NCBI GenBank assembly: GCA_013388755.1
Contig: JACAEQ010000070.1
Coordinates: forward strand, 1 to 64,000
Source of the DNA: Chloroflexota bacterium
Lineage (GTDB): Bacteria > Chloroflexota > Chloroflexia > Chloroflexales > Roseiflexaceae
Reading direction: 5' to 3'
Length of the DNA: 64,000 nucleotides
The notes under the pieces were generated by a model. That model was given only the letters and a program-made list of their open reading frames with translations, was not told the origin of the DNA and did not search any database. Positions 34,652-44,634 of the stretch are shown piece by piece. Position 1 is the first letter of the stretch; every line of letters starts with the position of its first letter. A program made the translations under genes and the position numbers.

Positions 34652-35532
34652 CCGCGCCTGCACTTTCGCGCCGCGCGCCGGCCCACCGGAGCCCCCGGCC
34701 AATCCGGGTCGTTATCTACATCTTGCTGGCCAGTGCCGCGCTCTTCTATCTCCTGCCGGTCTATCTGCTGATTATTACCGGCATGAAGAGTTTCCAGGAA
34801 GTCAGCCTGGCGCGTATGTGGGATCTGCCATCTGGTATGCATTTCGACAGCTATGCCAAAGCCTGGAACGGGAAGGCGTCGGAGGGGATCAGCGGTCTTG
34901 CGCCGAACTTCCTCAACAGCATGTATCTCACGATCCCGGCGACGCTCCTATCAGCACTGCTTGGCTCGGTAAATGGCTACGTGCTCTCGAAGTGGAAGTT
35001 TCGCGGTTCGGATATCCTCTTTCCGGTGCTGTTGTTCGGCATGTTCATCCCCTACCAGAGCATCCTGATCCCACTGGTGCAGGTATTGCAGCGGATGGGA
35101 TTGTATGGCTCGTTGCCAGGCCTGATCTTTGTCCACGTCGTTTACGGCATTCCGATCACGACCCTGATCTTCCGCAACTATTATGCGGCCATTCCGACTG
35201 AACTGCTTGAAGCGGGCAAGATTGACGGTGCGGGGATCCTGGGGCTGTACCGTCATATTCTGCTGCCAATCTCCATGCCGGGGTTCGTGGTCGTCATGAT
35301 CTGGCAGTTTACGTCGGTGTGGAACGACTTCCTCTTCGGCGTGATCGTCACCAGCCGCCCGGCGGTGCAACCGATCACGGTGGCGCTCAACAACATGGCC
35401 GGCAGCTATATCGTTGAGTGGAACGTGCAGATGGCCGGATCGATCCTGGCCGCGCTGCCGACGCTGCTGGTCTATATTCTTCTTGGCCGCTATTTCATGC
35501 GCGGCCTGCTTGCCGGCTCGCTGAAGGGGTGA
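34648..35532 (+). CDS. Carbohydrate ABC transporter permease, MalG type
   Basis: The 294-residue product begins at ATG overlapping the stop of the upstream permease (ATGA). It contains about six helices, the EAA loop [20 protein letters not shown] and ends [12 protein letters not shown], the usual MalG ending. Together with the MalF partner it forms the channel for the binding protein at 32118. The following 510 bases (35533-36042) show no firm gene apart from the promoter and operator described below. Confidence 0.93.
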   Translation: MTAPALSRRAPAHRSPRPIRVVIYILLASAALFYLLPVYLLIITGMKSFQEVSLARMWDLPSGMHFDSYAKAWNGKASEGISGLAPNFLNSMYLTIPATLLSALLGSVNGYVLSKWKFRGSDILFPVLLFGMFIPYQSILIPLVQVLQRMGLYGSLPGLIFVHVVYGIPITTLIFRNYYAAIPTELLEAGKIDGAGILGLYRHILLPISMPGFVVVMIWQFTSVWNDFLFGVIVTSRPAVQPITVALNNMAGSYIVEWNVQMAGSILAALPTLLVYILLGRYFMRGLLAGSLKG

Positions 35533-35957
35533 GCGGTGCAAGGCACCGCGTGATCTGCCCCGCTGCCAATGTTGAGACGCCCCGGCGGCGCGTTTTTACC
35601 GTGGACATCCCGGATTCGCTGGTGCAGCCGAGCGATGATTTTCCCCGGTCGTACACAGTTGCGCTCGCGCAACCCCTGGACCCGCACCGTTTTTCACTGT
35701 ATGCCAGCAACGTTGTTCTACTCCACAACATCGATGATATCCCATTCTGGAATACCGTGTCGGTCTGGCACCACTGGTCGGTCGCTTCGTCATGGTCATG
35801 AGCACGATCGGCCGCAAGAGCAGCCAGCTTCGCCGCACGGCGATCCTCCACTTCACCTGCGGTGATCGGGCGGATCCATGCAGTCCGAATCACGCGTGGC
35901 GCGATACAGCGGTGACTGGAACCTGCCGTTCGTAGCCGGTGAACGGGTTTTGCCTGC

Positions 35958-35986
35958 TTGCACGTCGGCAGGAGATCCTGTATACT
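35958..35986 (+). promoter_or_regulatory. Sigma-70-type promoter of the GntR/tungstate operon
   Basis: TTGCAC (35958-35963) and TATACT (35981-35986) are separated by exactly 17 bases, close to the vegetative consensus. The predicted start point is about 35993, some 50 bases before the GTG of the regulator gene. Confidence 0.7.
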
Positions 35987-36000
35987 GCGTTTTTGTCGGA

Positions 36001-36016
36001 TTTGTCTGCATACAAA
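36001..36016. promoter_or_regulatory. Candidate operator TTTGT-N6-ACAAA
   Basis: TTTGT (36001-36005) and ACAAA (36012-36016) form a perfect inverted repeat of five bases per arm around CTGCAT. It lies just after the predicted transcription start, suitable for autorepression by the adjacent GntR-type regulator. The spacing is within the range used by GntR dimers. Confidence 0.5.
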
Positions 36017-36042
36017 GACACCATCTGCAGGAGGCGCAGCCT

Positions 36043-37017
36043 GTGGCAATCACCTCGCACGTGTACGAGCGACTGGCCGGTGAGCTGGCAGCCGCTATCC
36101 GGCGCGGCGACTGGCGACCGGGGCAATGTCTGCCGACCGTGCGGGCGCTTGCGGCAGAGCGCGGCCTCGACCCGAACACAGTAAACAGGGCTTACCGAAT
36201 GCTGGCACAGCTCGGCCTGGTCGAAGCACATGCCCGCCGCGGCACCGTTGTGCGCACTCTTGCCTGCCCCGCCACCACTGGCGCACCCGGCGAGGCGAGG
36301 CATATCTCGTGTGACTGTAGCCACGACTTCGGGATGAATCTTCTTGCGCGGCAACTCCAGGATGCGGGCGTCGCCCTGGAGCTGCGGATCTGCGGTAGCA
36401 CCGCGGCTCTGCGTGCGCTGGCCAGCGGAGAAACTCAGCTGGCGGGCTGCCACCTGATCGATGATGATGGCCAGCACTACAACCACGATGCGGCCGCGCG
36501 CCTGCTGCCGGGCCGGCCATTACGCATCATTACGCTGGCCGAACGATCACAGGGCTTGATCGTGCGTCAGGGCAACCCGCTCGCCATCCGCTCGATCGCT
36601 GATCTGGCGCGGCCGGGGATCCGGCTGGCGAATCGCCAGTCCGGCTCTGGCACACGCGTCCTGCTCGACCGCATCCTCGCCGCGCATGGTCTCACCGGTG
36701 CAGAGCTGAACGGCTACGATCGCGAGCTTCCGACGCATCTGGCCGTTGCCGCTGCCATCGCCAGCGGCAGCGCCGATGTGGGTTTCGGCGTTGCCGCCGC
36801 CGCCTACGCTCTTGAGCTCGATTTCTTCCCGATTACTTCCGAGCGCTATGAACTGGTATTGCACGAGGGGAGCCTCGATGCACCCTGGTTCGGCCCCTTG
36901 ATTGAGACCATGGCTTCCCCCCGGTTCCATACTGCGCTCAAGGCGCTCGGCGGCTACGATACAAGCTACACCGCCTGGATCAGGTCCATCCGCTACAGCG
37001 GCGAGCAGCAACCATGA
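36043..37017 (+). CDS. GntR-type HTH fused to periplasmic-binding-fold domain; candidate tungstate/molybdate regulator
   Basis: The 324-residue product starts at GTG, eight bases after AGGAGG. Residues 1-75 form a GntR winged helix: HVYERLAGELAAAIRRGDWR, GQCLPTVRALAAERGLDPNT, VNRAYRMLAQLGLVEAHARR. Residues ~100-320 resemble a ModA/TupA-like PBP_like_2 domain with LRICGSTAALRALASGETQL, LANRQSGSGTRVLLDRIL and YDRELPTHLAVAAAIASGSADV. Such fusions sense oxyanions or their cofactors in the cytoplasm. It lies 52 bases upstream of a tupABC-like operon in the same direction, so it most likely regulates tungstate or molybdate uptake. Confidence 0.82.
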   Translation: MAITSHVYERLAGELAAAIRRGDWRPGQCLPTVRALAAERGLDPNTVNRAYRMLAQLGLVEAHARRGTVVRTLACPATTGAPGEARHISCDCSHDFGMNLLARQLQDAGVALELRICGSTAALRALASGETQLAGCHLIDDDGQHYNHDAAARLLPGRPLRIITLAERSQGLIVRQGNPLAIRSIADLARPGIRLANRQSGSGTRVLLDRILAAHGLTGAELNGYDRELPTHLAVAAAIASGSADVGFGVAAAAYALELDFFPITSERYELVLHEGSLDAPWFGPLIETMASPRFHTALKALGGYDTSYTAWIRSIRYSGEQQP

Positions 37018-37069
37018 TCCATGGACGCGCCGCTTCGGATAAGCGCCTGGTTGCGAGGAGTAGGGATCG

Positions 37070-37966
37070 ATGCAACTGAAGCGCCTTCTCGCCACGCTCG
37101 CCATGCTGCCGCTACTCGCTGCCTGTGGATCATCGCCGGTCGCATCAACCCCTGCTGAGCCGCCTGGCACGGCTGGCGCAGCCGCTGCCTCACCAGTACT
37201 GCGCCTGGCAACCACCACCTCGACCGCTGACTCGGGCCTGCTCGATGCAATACTACCTGCATTCGAGGCCCTGAGCGGTGCAAAGGTCGAGGTGATTGCC
37301 ACCGGCACCGGCCAGGCCCTTGAGCTTGGCGCCAACGGCGATGTCGATGTGGTCCTCGTCCATGCCCGCGAGCGCGAGGAGGCGTTCATCGCAGCAGGCG
37401 ACGGGATCAACCGGTATCACGTGATGTACAACGATTTTGTGATCGTCGGCCCTGTGGACGACCCGGCCGGGATCAAGGACAACCCGCGCGCCAGCGCTGC
37501 CTTCGCCGCTATCGCAGCCGCCAGGGCAACCTTCGTCTCGCGCGGCGATGAGAGCGGCACGCACGCGAAGGAACAGTCCATCTGGGCTTCTATCGGCATG
37601 ACCCCGACCGGGACACTGGTCTGGTATCGTTCTCTTGGCCAGGGGATGGGTGAAACCCTTATCACCGCCAATGAGCTTGGCGCTTATACCCTTACCGACC
37701 GCGCCACCTGGCTCTCGACGAGAAAAAACGTGCCGAATCTGACCTTGCTGGTTGGTGGGGCGACGATCGAAGACAACCCTGATCGTACCCTGTACAACCC
37801 CTACAGTGTGATCGTGGTCAACCCGGCAAAGCACCCCACGGTTAACCACGAACTGGCCGTGCCATTTGCGAACTGGCTTACCAGCCCTGAGACCCGGGCG
37901 GTAATCCGCGATTTCGGGCGCACTGAGTACGGCCAGTCGTTGTTCTTGCCAGAGGTTGCCCCATGA
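37070..37966 (+). CDS. tupA: Tungstate-type ABC transporter substrate-binding lipoprotein
   Basis: The 298-residue product starts MQLKRLLATLAMLPLLAACG, a lipobox signal. It carries LRLATTTSTADSGLLDAILP, the TupA oxyanion-binding start (TTTSTxDSGLL), GTGQALELGANGDVDVVLVH, and SRGDESGTHAKEQSIW, the second binding loop. These residues favour tungstate (TupA) over ModA or WtpA. AGGAG is located nine bases before the start. It is followed by a permease (ATGA overlap) and ATPase, forming a complete importer for the tungsten- or molybdenum-cofactor pathway. Confidence 0.88.
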   Translation: MQLKRLLATLAMLPLLAACGSSPVASTPAEPPGTAGAAAASPVLRLATTTSTADSGLLDAILPAFEALSGAKVEVIATGTGQALELGANGDVDVVLVHAREREEAFIAAGDGINRYHVMYNDFVIVGPVDDPAGIKDNPRASAAFAAIAAARATFVSRGDESGTHAKEQSIWASIGMTPTGTLVWYRSLGQGMGETLITANELGAYTLTDRATWLSTRKNVPNLTLLVGGATIEDNPDRTLYNPYSVIVVNPAKHPTVNHELAVPFANWLTSPETRAVIRDFGRTEYGQSLFLPEVAP

Positions 37967-38661
37967 ACGATCTCCTTGAAGTGCTGCGCCAGGCCATCAC
38001 ACTCCTGCTCGAGAGAGACTCCGCCACCTGGGAGATTACCAGGTTATCGCTCTACGTCTCTGGAGCGGCCCTCGGGTTGAGCACCGTCGCCGGGTTACCC
38101 CTGGGCGCTCTGCTGGCTCTGCGATCCTTCCGGGGCCGGCGTCTACTGGTCGCCCTGATCTACACCGGCATGGGTCTGCCACCGGTAGCAGTGGGGTTGT
38201 GTGTGTATCTACTGTTGTCGCGCAGCGGGCCGCTGGGCGACCTGGAATGGCTCTTCACACCGCAGGCGATGATCCTGGCCCAGACAATCATCAGCCTGCC
38301 GGTGGTCGCCGGGCTCACGATGACATCCATTCAGGGCGCCGATCCCGCCCTGCGCGTGCAACTGCGGGCACTCGGCGCTAGCCCGCTTCAGGTGACCATG
38401 GCGCTCCTCTGGGAGGTTCGGTCCGGGGTGCTGGTAGCGCTGATCGCCGGCTTTGGCGCGATTATTTCTGAAGTAGGGGCCGTGATGCTGGTTGGGGGTA
38501 ACATCGCGGGCTCCACTCGTGTGCTCACGACGGCGATTGTGCTCGAAACGCGTAAGGGGCAATTTGACCTGGCTCTGGCTCTGACCTTCGTGCTCCTGGC
38601 ACTCACCTTTGCGATCAATATGGGGACGCTGCTGCTCCAGCAGCGCCTGACACGCCGATGA
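37963..38661 (+). CDS. tupB: Tungstate-type ABC transporter permease
   Basis: The 232-residue product has about five helices and a typical permease loop LRVQLRALGASPLQVTMALL followed by GFGAIISEVGAVMLVGGNIA, characteristic of TupB/ModB-type permeases. The start overlaps tupA's stop, and its own stop overlaps the ATPase start, each by four bases, so the three subunits are co-translated. Confidence 0.9.
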   Translation: MNDLLEVLRQAITLLLERDSATWEITRLSLYVSGAALGLSTVAGLPLGALLALRSFRGRRLLVALIYTGMGLPPVAVGLCVYLLLSRSGPLGDLEWLFTPQAMILAQTIISLPVVAGLTMTSIQGADPALRVQLRALGASPLQVTMALLWEVRSGVLVALIAGFGAIISEVGAVMLVGGNIAGSTRVLTTAIVLETRKGQFDLALALTFVLLALTFAINMGTLLLQQRLTRR

Positions 38662-39374
38662 GCAATTACATGCTCCGAAATGTCAGCAAGCGTTACGGCA
38701 AACGTACGGTGCTGCACATTGACCGGCTCACCATCCACGCCGGGCGCACCCTCGCCATTCTTGGCCCCAGCGGCGCCGGGAAATCAACCCTGCTGCGCTT
38801 GCTGAACTTCCTGGAGACGCCCGATACCGGGCAGATTGAGTATGATGGCCGGCTCATCGTCCATGGCCGGCTGCCGCTGACAACACTGCGCGAAGTGACG
38901 ACTGTGTTTCAGCGGCCATTACTGCTCGATACGACAGTCTGGCAGAACGTCGCCTACGGGCTCCGCCTGCGTGGGCGCGTCGAGCGCGAAGCGGTGGTCG
39001 CCGCGCTGCAACAGGTCGGGCTGGATCGGCTGGATCGGGTATCGGCGCGCATCCTCTCGGGCGGTGAAGCCCAGCGAGTGGCGCTGGCACGAGCACTGGT
39101 CATAAAACCGCGCGTGCTCCTGCTTGATGAGCCCACCGCGAACCTCGACCCGGCGAATGTGACCATTATCGAGGAGGTGATCCAGCGTCTGCGGCGCGAG
39201 GGAACGACGATCGTGATCGTCACCCATCATCTCTTTCAGGCGCGCCGCCTGGCCGACGACGTCGCCCTGCTGATGGACGGCGCTCTGATCGAGGCCGGCT
39301 CCGGCGAGCAGATCTTCCAGCAACCCCGTGACCCACGCACGGCGGCCTTTATCGAAGGGAGGATGGTGTACTGA
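38658..39374 (+). CDS. tupC: Tungstate-type ABC transporter ATP-binding protein
   Basis: The 238-residue product has a Walker A GPSGAGKSTLLRLLN, Q-loop TVFQRPLLLDTTV, signature LSGGEAQRVALARAL, Walker B VLLLDEPTANLDP and switch His in VIVTHHLFQ. The sequence lacks the extra C-terminal TOBE/Mop domain of ModC, consistent with TupC. It energises uptake by TupAB. A short hairpin, GAGGAG/CTCCTC at 39423-39438, lies after the stop in a 284-base gap with no gene. Confidence 0.92.
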   Translation: MSNYMLRNVSKRYGKRTVLHIDRLTIHAGRTLAILGPSGAGKSTLLRLLNFLETPDTGQIEYDGRLIVHGRLPLTTLREVTTVFQRPLLLDTTVWQNVAYGLRLRGRVEREAVVAALQQVGLDRLDRVSARILSGGEAQRVALARALVIKPRVLLLDEPTANLDPANVTIIEEVIQRLRREGTTIVIVTHHLFQARRLADDVALLMDGALIEAGSGEQIFQQPRDPRTAAFIEGRMVY

Positions 39375-39658
39375 CAAACGCCAATTGTGGATTGCTTGAT
39401 GGCAGGTAATCGCCCCGAACGAGAGGAGAGTGCTCCTCGCTGGCGCTCCTGGTCATGAACGTTCCGTTGGCGAGGGTGTGCCAGCCTCAGGAAGCAGTCC
39501 ACCGAACACTGCCGCCATTGCATTCTCCAGGTGGATTGGCTCTTCTCTCAAGCCGGTGCTGTCCTCTGGCAAACGGCCTGACATCGACGATTCTGCACAA
39601 GAGACGCGAGGCAGGGAGTCTGGCACAGACATCGTGCCCCATACCTCGCGTCTGCTCC

Positions 39659-40492
39659 CTACACTCCGCTGAAGGCGGCAAATCCACCATCCACCGGCAC
39701 GACGACACCATTGACGAATGCGGCTCCCGGCCCACACAGCCAGAGTAACGTTGCCACCAGGTCTCCCGGATCGCCGAAACGCCCGGCAGGGGTGTGCGCG
39801 ATGATCGTCGCGCCGCGCGCTGTGTGTGTGCCGTCCGGCTTGAGCAACAGCGCCCGGTTCTGTTCGCCAACAAAGAACCCCGGCGCGATGGCGTTGACCC
39901 GCAACCCGGGGCCGTAGCGCCGCGCGAGTTCGACTGCCATCCAGCGTGTCAGGTTGTCGACTGCCGCCTTGGCGGCGCTGTACCCGGCCACCCGGGTCAG
40001 GGCGCGTTGTGCCGCCATCGACGAGATATTGACGATGGTTCCCTGCCCGCCGGCGTCAATCATGGTCTGACCGAAGACCAGTGACGGCAACAACGTTCCC
40101 ATGAGATTCAGGTCGAACACTGCGCGAAATGCTTCGGGATCGAGATTGTCCAGGGTTGCATCCGGCGCCAGCGTCGCGCCGGGCATGTTCCCGCCGGCGG
40201 CATTGACCAGGATATCAACCTGCCCCCAGCGATCGAGAATTGCCGCGCATGCAGCTTCAACCTGCGCACGCTCGCGGACATCGGCGCTGAGCGCCAGCCC
40301 TTCGCCGCCCTCGGCCTCGATTGCCGCGACGACCGCAGCCGCTGGTTCGAGCCGTCGCGCCAGCACAGCCACGCGCGCCCCGGCGCGCGCCAGGCCGGCC
40401 GACATCGCCGCGCCAAGCACGCCACTCCCGCCGGTGACCACAGCAACCTTTCCTTTCAGGCCAAAGAGTGTTGCCAGATACGCCTCAGACAT
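39659..40492 (-). CDS. Short-chain dehydrogenase, D-mannonate-oxidoreductase-like
   Basis: The 277-residue product has TGGSGVLGAAMS (nucleotide binding), VNAAGG (in place of NNAG), INISS as IVNISSMAAQ, and YSAAKAAVDN (Tyr/Lys active pair). The insertion GGNMPGATLAPDATLDNLDP and VNAIAPGFFVGEQNRALLL are typical of the SDR branch acting on fructuronate/mannonate. It is divergent from the GH13 gene, with a GAACGC-GAAA-GCGTTC hairpin at 40520-40535 in between. A role in uronate or sugar-acid metabolism is probable but unproven. Confidence 0.83.
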   Translation of the reverse strand: MSEAYLATLFGLKGKVAVVTGGSGVLGAAMSAGLARAGARVAVLARRLEPAAAVVAAIEAEGGEGLALSADVRERAQVEAACAAILDRWGQVDILVNAAGGNMPGATLAPDATLDNLDPEAFRAVFDLNLMGTLLPSLVFGQTMIDAGGQGTIVNISSMAAQRALTRVAGYSAAKAAVDNLTRWMAVELARRYGPGLRVNAIAPGFFVGEQNRALLLKPDGTHTARGATIIAHTPAGRFGDPGDLVATLLWLCGPGAAFVNGVVVPVDGGFAAFSGV

Positions 40493-40648
40493 GCCATTCC
40501 CCCTGTCAGGCCGGTTCACGAACGCGAAAGCGTTCCGTGAGACGCAGAACATATCTATGGTACCATGGTCACCGTCCTGGTTGCACGAGGCGCCCGGCAA
40601 GGGTGACCACGCACCTTCCGGCTACCAGGTTCCGCAAGGAGGAACAGT

Positions 40649-42589
40649 ATGGCCTTTGCCGACGATATACTCAGCCGGCAGCGACCCGCAAGCATCCGGC
40701 GCGACATCCATCTGCCGCGTCGCACAGCGTACTATCCATCACCGGTTGACTGGCGTGATGAGGTGATCTACTTTCTGCTCGTCGATCGGTTCAGCGACGG
40801 GCGGGAAGATACTCGCCCGCTGCTTGACCGCCGCTACCTGGCATCGGCTCGCCCGGCGCTGCCATCAGGCGAATCGTGGCGCTGGGATCGCTGGGCGGAG
40901 TCAGGTGGAGACCGCTTCCAGGGCGGCACCATTTGCGGCATCACTTCCAAACTGGACTACCTGGAGCGACTCGGCATCACCACAATCTGGCTCAGCCCGA
41001 TCTGTAAGCAGCGCAGCCATCTCGATACCTATCACGGGTATGCGATCCAGGACTTTCTCGACGTTGACCCGCGGTTTGGTACGCGCCAGGATCTGGTGGA
41101 CCTCGTACGCGCCGCCCACGAGCGCGGGATGCGCGTGTTGCTCGATATTGTGTTCCAGCACTCCGGGCCGAACTGGCAGTATCCTCCCGATACGCCTGGC
41201 GGTGCGGAGATGCCACGCTATACCAGCGGGCACTACCCGTTCGGCAACTGGGTTGACGCCACCGGCGCCGTGTTGACCGGCGCTCCCGATATTGATGATG
41301 CCGCCTGGCCGGATGAGGTTCGTAACGTAGACTATTACACCCGCGCCGGCGCTGGCGACCTGGGGGCCGGCGACATTGGCGACCCACTCGCCGAACACAA
41401 ACGCACCGATTTCTTTACATTACGTGACTTCAACCTTGATGCCGCAGGCGCGCTGACCGACCTGGCGCTGTGTTACAAATACTGGATCGCACTCACCGAC
41501 TGTGATGGCTTCCGTCTCGACACCCTCAAGCACGTCTCGCTCGAACAGGCGCGCAATTTCTGCGGCACGATCAAAGAGTTCGCCGCCAACCTGGGCAAAA
41601 CGAATTTCTTCCTGGTTGGTGAGGTGGCGGGCGGCGATCTGGCAGCGACACGCTATCTTGACGTGCTGGATCGCAACCTGAATGCCGCGCTTGACATTGG
41701 CGAGATGCGTCTGGCGCTCGGCAATGTCGCAAAAGGCGCATCTCACCCACGCACATACTTCGATGGCTTCGTCCCCGGCCTGGCGGTGATGGGTTCACAC
41801 CGTAACCTTGGCAGCCGCCATGTATCGATTCTCGATGACCACGATCACGTCTTCGGTGCCAAACGTCGCTTTGCTGCCGATGCGATGACACAACACCAGG
41901 CGACGGTTGCAACTGCGCTACAGTTCTTCACGCTCGGCATTCCCTGTATCTATTACGGCACCGAACAGGGACTGGGCGGGCCGGAACCGTCAGAACGACA
42001 ATGGCTGCCGGAGTGGGGAAGGTCCGATCGTTACCTGCGCGAGGCAATGTTTGGCCCGCTGCATCCGCGCGCATCCGGGCGCGCCGGGCTCGACGACACG
42101 ACGCGTGATACGTCATTGCCGGGCTTCGGCCCGCTGGGAACCGCCGGGCATCACTGCTTCGATGAGCAGTATCCCACCTACACGCGGATCGCGGCGCTGG
42201 CGGCCCTGCGCGCATCATTTCCGGTGCTGCGGCACGGGCGCCAGTACCTGCGCCCGATTGCCAACTTCGGCCAGCCATTTGCCATTCCCGCCGCAGGCGA
42301 AATCGTCGCCTGGTCGCGCATTCTCGATGATGAAGAAGCATTGTGCATTGTCAATCCGCATGGTATTGCAGAGCGCGGCGGCGATGTCATTGTGGACGCG
42401 GCGCTGAACCGGCCCGGCGCAACACTTGAAGTCATCCTGAACACGGCGCAGGCCTCCGATCCGCATGGTTACACTGGCCCGCATCCGGTAGGGCAGAAGC
42501 TGCCGGTCAAAGTGCGCGATGGAGCCTCGTATGTCGAGATCCGTGGCCTGCCGCCGGCCGAAGTGCTGGTGCTGACGAACCGGCCGTAG
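40649..42589 (+). CDS. Glycoside hydrolase family 13 (alpha-amylase-type) enzyme
   Basis: The 646-residue product shows the GH13 regions in order: YHGYAIQDFLDVDPRFGT and DIVFQHSG (regions I), DGFRLDTLKHVS (catalytic Asp nucleophile, region II), FLVGEVAGGD (Glu acid/base, region III) and SILDDHDHVF (Asp and His, region IV). There is no signal peptide, so it acts in the cytoplasm, perhaps on maltodextrin, glycogen or trehalose-like substrates. A C-terminal beta domain (ALCIVNPHG) is present. GGAGGAA lies before the start. It is divergent from the SDR gene. Confidence 0.93.
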   Translation: MAFADDILSRQRPASIRRDIHLPRRTAYYPSPVDWRDEVIYFLLVDRFSDGREDTRPLLDRRYLASARPALPSGESWRWDRWAESGGDRFQGGTICGITSKLDYLERLGITTIWLSPICKQRSHLDTYHGYAIQDFLDVDPRFGTRQDLVDLVRAAHERGMRVLLDIVFQHSGPNWQYPPDTPGGAEMPRYTSGHYPFGNWVDATGAVLTGAPDIDDAAWPDEVRNVDYYTRAGAGDLGAGDIGDPLAEHKRTDFFTLRDFNLDAAGALTDLALCYKYWIALTDCDGFRLDTLKHVSLEQARNFCGTIKEFAANLGKTNFFLVGEVAGGDLAATRYLDVLDRNLNAALDIGEMRLALGNVAKGASHPRTYFDGFVPGLAVMGSHRNLGSRHVSILDDHDHVFGAKRRFAADAMTQHQATVATALQFFTLGIPCIYYGTEQGLGGPEPSERQWLPEWGRSDRYLREAMFGPLHPRASGRAGLDDTTRDTSLPGFGPLGTAGHHCFDEQYPTYTRIAALAALRASFPVLRHGRQYLRPIANFGQPFAIPAAGEIVAWSRILDDEEALCIVNPHGIAERGGDVIVDAALNRPGATLEVILNTAQASDPHGYTGPHPVGQKLPVKVRDGASYVEIRGLPPAEVLVLTNRP

Positions 42590-42820
42590 GCCATGGGCTG
42601 GCCACATGGACATGCTATGCTGTGGAGCAACCTGCCGCTGCCACGTAGCTGTTCTGGTTGAGGCACAGCGCATGGCATGCGTACAGATCACCCTGCTTCT
42701 CGGAACTCCCGGTGTGCCGTTGTGGCAACGCAATGACGACGCCCGAATCATACATGACGATGAGGCCTTGCAGCGCGTTCGCGCCTATATTGTGGCAAAT
42801 CCTTCGCGTCAGCGAAAACG

Positions 42821-44440
42821 TCAAAGCGTTCCGGTACCGCCCTGGTAGAACAGCGGCGGTCGCGCACGGTGGTGCGCCGTCGCTTGCTGGTACGCCGCCG
42901 CGACCGCCAGGATCGTCGCCTCGTCATCGAGGTGCCCCGTAAAACTGATGCTGGTTGGCAGACCACCAGGCGTGAAGCCATTCGGCACAACCACCGCCGG
43001 ATGGCCAGTCAGGTTGGTCAGCAGCAGATTTGTGCCGAATGATGGCGCAACATACAACGCCACACCGGCAAGGCGCCGATCCAGCTCCTGGATGAGGAGC
43101 GTCCGCACGCGGTTGGCCTGCACATACTCAACCGCTGGAACCAGCCGCGCCCGGCGCAGGACATTCGGCCAGGCATCCTCGATCTGGCGCACCAGCAGGT
43201 CATCACGATTGCTGCGCGTCAATTCATCAAAGGCACTTGCTGCCTCAACGTCGAGAATGATGGACAACGCCTCAACCGGTAGTTCCGGCAGTTCGATCGG
43301 TATCAACTCGGCGCCCAGGTCACGCAGGACATCCAGTGCGATGGCGTCGTTCTCGCGGCTTTCCGGGTCATCATCATCAGGTGCGGTAGCAAACGCCGAT
43401 TCCAGGTAGCCGATCCGCACACCACGCAGATCAGCCGGCGCCGGCGGGCGAAATGGCGCCGCGCGTGTCGCCGGGTCGCGCGGATCCGCCCCGGCAATAG
43501 CCGCGAACACCAGGGCGCAATCTTGCGCCGAACGGCACATCGGCCCGATCTTGTCCATGCTCCAGGCCAGTGTCATGGCACCGTACCGGCTGACGCGGCC
43601 AAAACTCGGCCGTAGCCCGGATACGCCACACACCGAGCCGGGTGAAACGATCGAACCCCAGGTTTCGGTGCCAATTGCGAATCCAACCAGCCCTGCCGCT
43701 ACAGCGGCGCCCGATCCTGCTGAGGAGCCACTCGAACCACGGTCGAGGTTCCAGGGATTGCGTGTCTGCCCGCCAAACCATACATCACCCCAGGCGAGTT
43801 CACCCAGCGACAGCTTGGCAACCAGCACCGCACCCGCCCCGGCCAGCCGTTCGACGACCGCTGCGTCAGCATCAGGGATTTGATCGCGGTACGGCAGTGC
43901 TCCCCATGTCGTCGGGATGCCGGCGGTTGCCAGCAGATCCTTCGCGCCCCACGGAATGCCATGCAATGGACCACGGTCGATGCCCGCGGCCAGTTCGTCG
44001 TCTGCACGGCGCGCCTGTGACCCGGCCAGTTCGGCGGTCAGCGTCACGACACAGTTGAGGCTCGCATGGTGGTGCTGCAAACGTTCCAGGTAGATGTTCG
44101 TCAATTCGACCGATGACAGGCGCCGTGCACGCAACAGGGCGCCGAGCTCGGCAACCGTCGCGAACGCGATATCATCAGTGGTATGCCGTGCATCAAGAGT
44201 GTCAGGCGCCGGCGCACGATCCGGCCACGACGGCAGTTGGTGCGGTGGGACAAACGCGCGCGGGTCGAATGGCAGCGCAGGTGCAATGTCATTCGGCAAT
44301 CGAACCCCTCGCATGAGACGATACTTCTCGCGCAACGCGCCGAGGCCGGCGCGCATAAGTTCACGTTCAGTTTCGCTGAACGACAGATCGACCAGCGACT
44401 CGGCGGCGGCAATAACATCGGAGGTGATATCGGCATGCAT
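42821..44440 (-). CDS. Amidase-signature family protein
   Basis: The 539-residue product has the amidase signature with catalytic Lys in PWGAKDLLATAG, the Gly/Ser-rich loop GSSGSSAGSGAAVAAGLVGF containing the cis-Ser, and GTETWGSIVSPGS with the nucleophile Ser. It resembles GatA but has an N-terminal extension of about 80 residues, and no gatB/gatC is nearby, so it is more likely a general amidase than part of the tRNA amidotransferase. A GGAG motif precedes the ATG at 44440; an ATG at 44452 is less well placed. Convergent with the GH13 gene across 231 bases with no clear terminator. Confidence 0.88.
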   Translation of the reverse strand: MHADITSDVIAAAESLVDLSFSETERELMRAGLGALREKYRLMRGVRLPNDIAPALPFDPRAFVPPHQLPSWPDRAPAPDTLDARHTTDDIAFATVAELGALLRARRLSSVELTNIYLERLQHHHASLNCVVTLTAELAGSQARRADDELAAGIDRGPLHGIPWGAKDLLATAGIPTTWGALPYRDQIPDADAAVVERLAGAGAVLVAKLSLGELAWGDVWFGGQTRNPWNLDRGSSGSSAGSGAAVAAGLVGFAIGTETWGSIVSPGSVCGVSGLRPSFGRVSRYGAMTLAWSMDKIGPMCRSAQDCALVFAAIAGADPRDPATRAAPFRPPAPADLRGVRIGYLESAFATAPDDDDPESRENDAIALDVLRDLGAELIPIELPELPVEALSIILDVEAASAFDELTRSNRDDLLVRQIEDAWPNVLRRARLVPAVEYVQANRVRTLLIQELDRRLAGVALYVAPSFGTNLLLTNLTGHPAVVVPNGFTPGGLPTSISFTGHLDDEATILAVAAAYQQATAHHRARPPLFYQGGTGTL

Positions 44441-44634
44441 GGCAGGCTCCATCTGGGGTGGCTCTTCCTGTGCACTTCGCAGTGTAGCATACGGTACGCC
44501 TGTGCCTCATATGCTATAATGCCGCCGCAACCGGCAACAACACAACGCGATTGCGGCCTCACCGCTGCACAGCATATGGCAAACGCCATCCAGATCGTTT
44601 GCATCTGAACAGCATATCATGAAAGGATCCGCCA

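Noticed and set aside
35533-35957. Open frames between the sugar importer and the tungstate promoter
   Set aside because: No frame has a convincing start, ribosome binding site or recognisable product.
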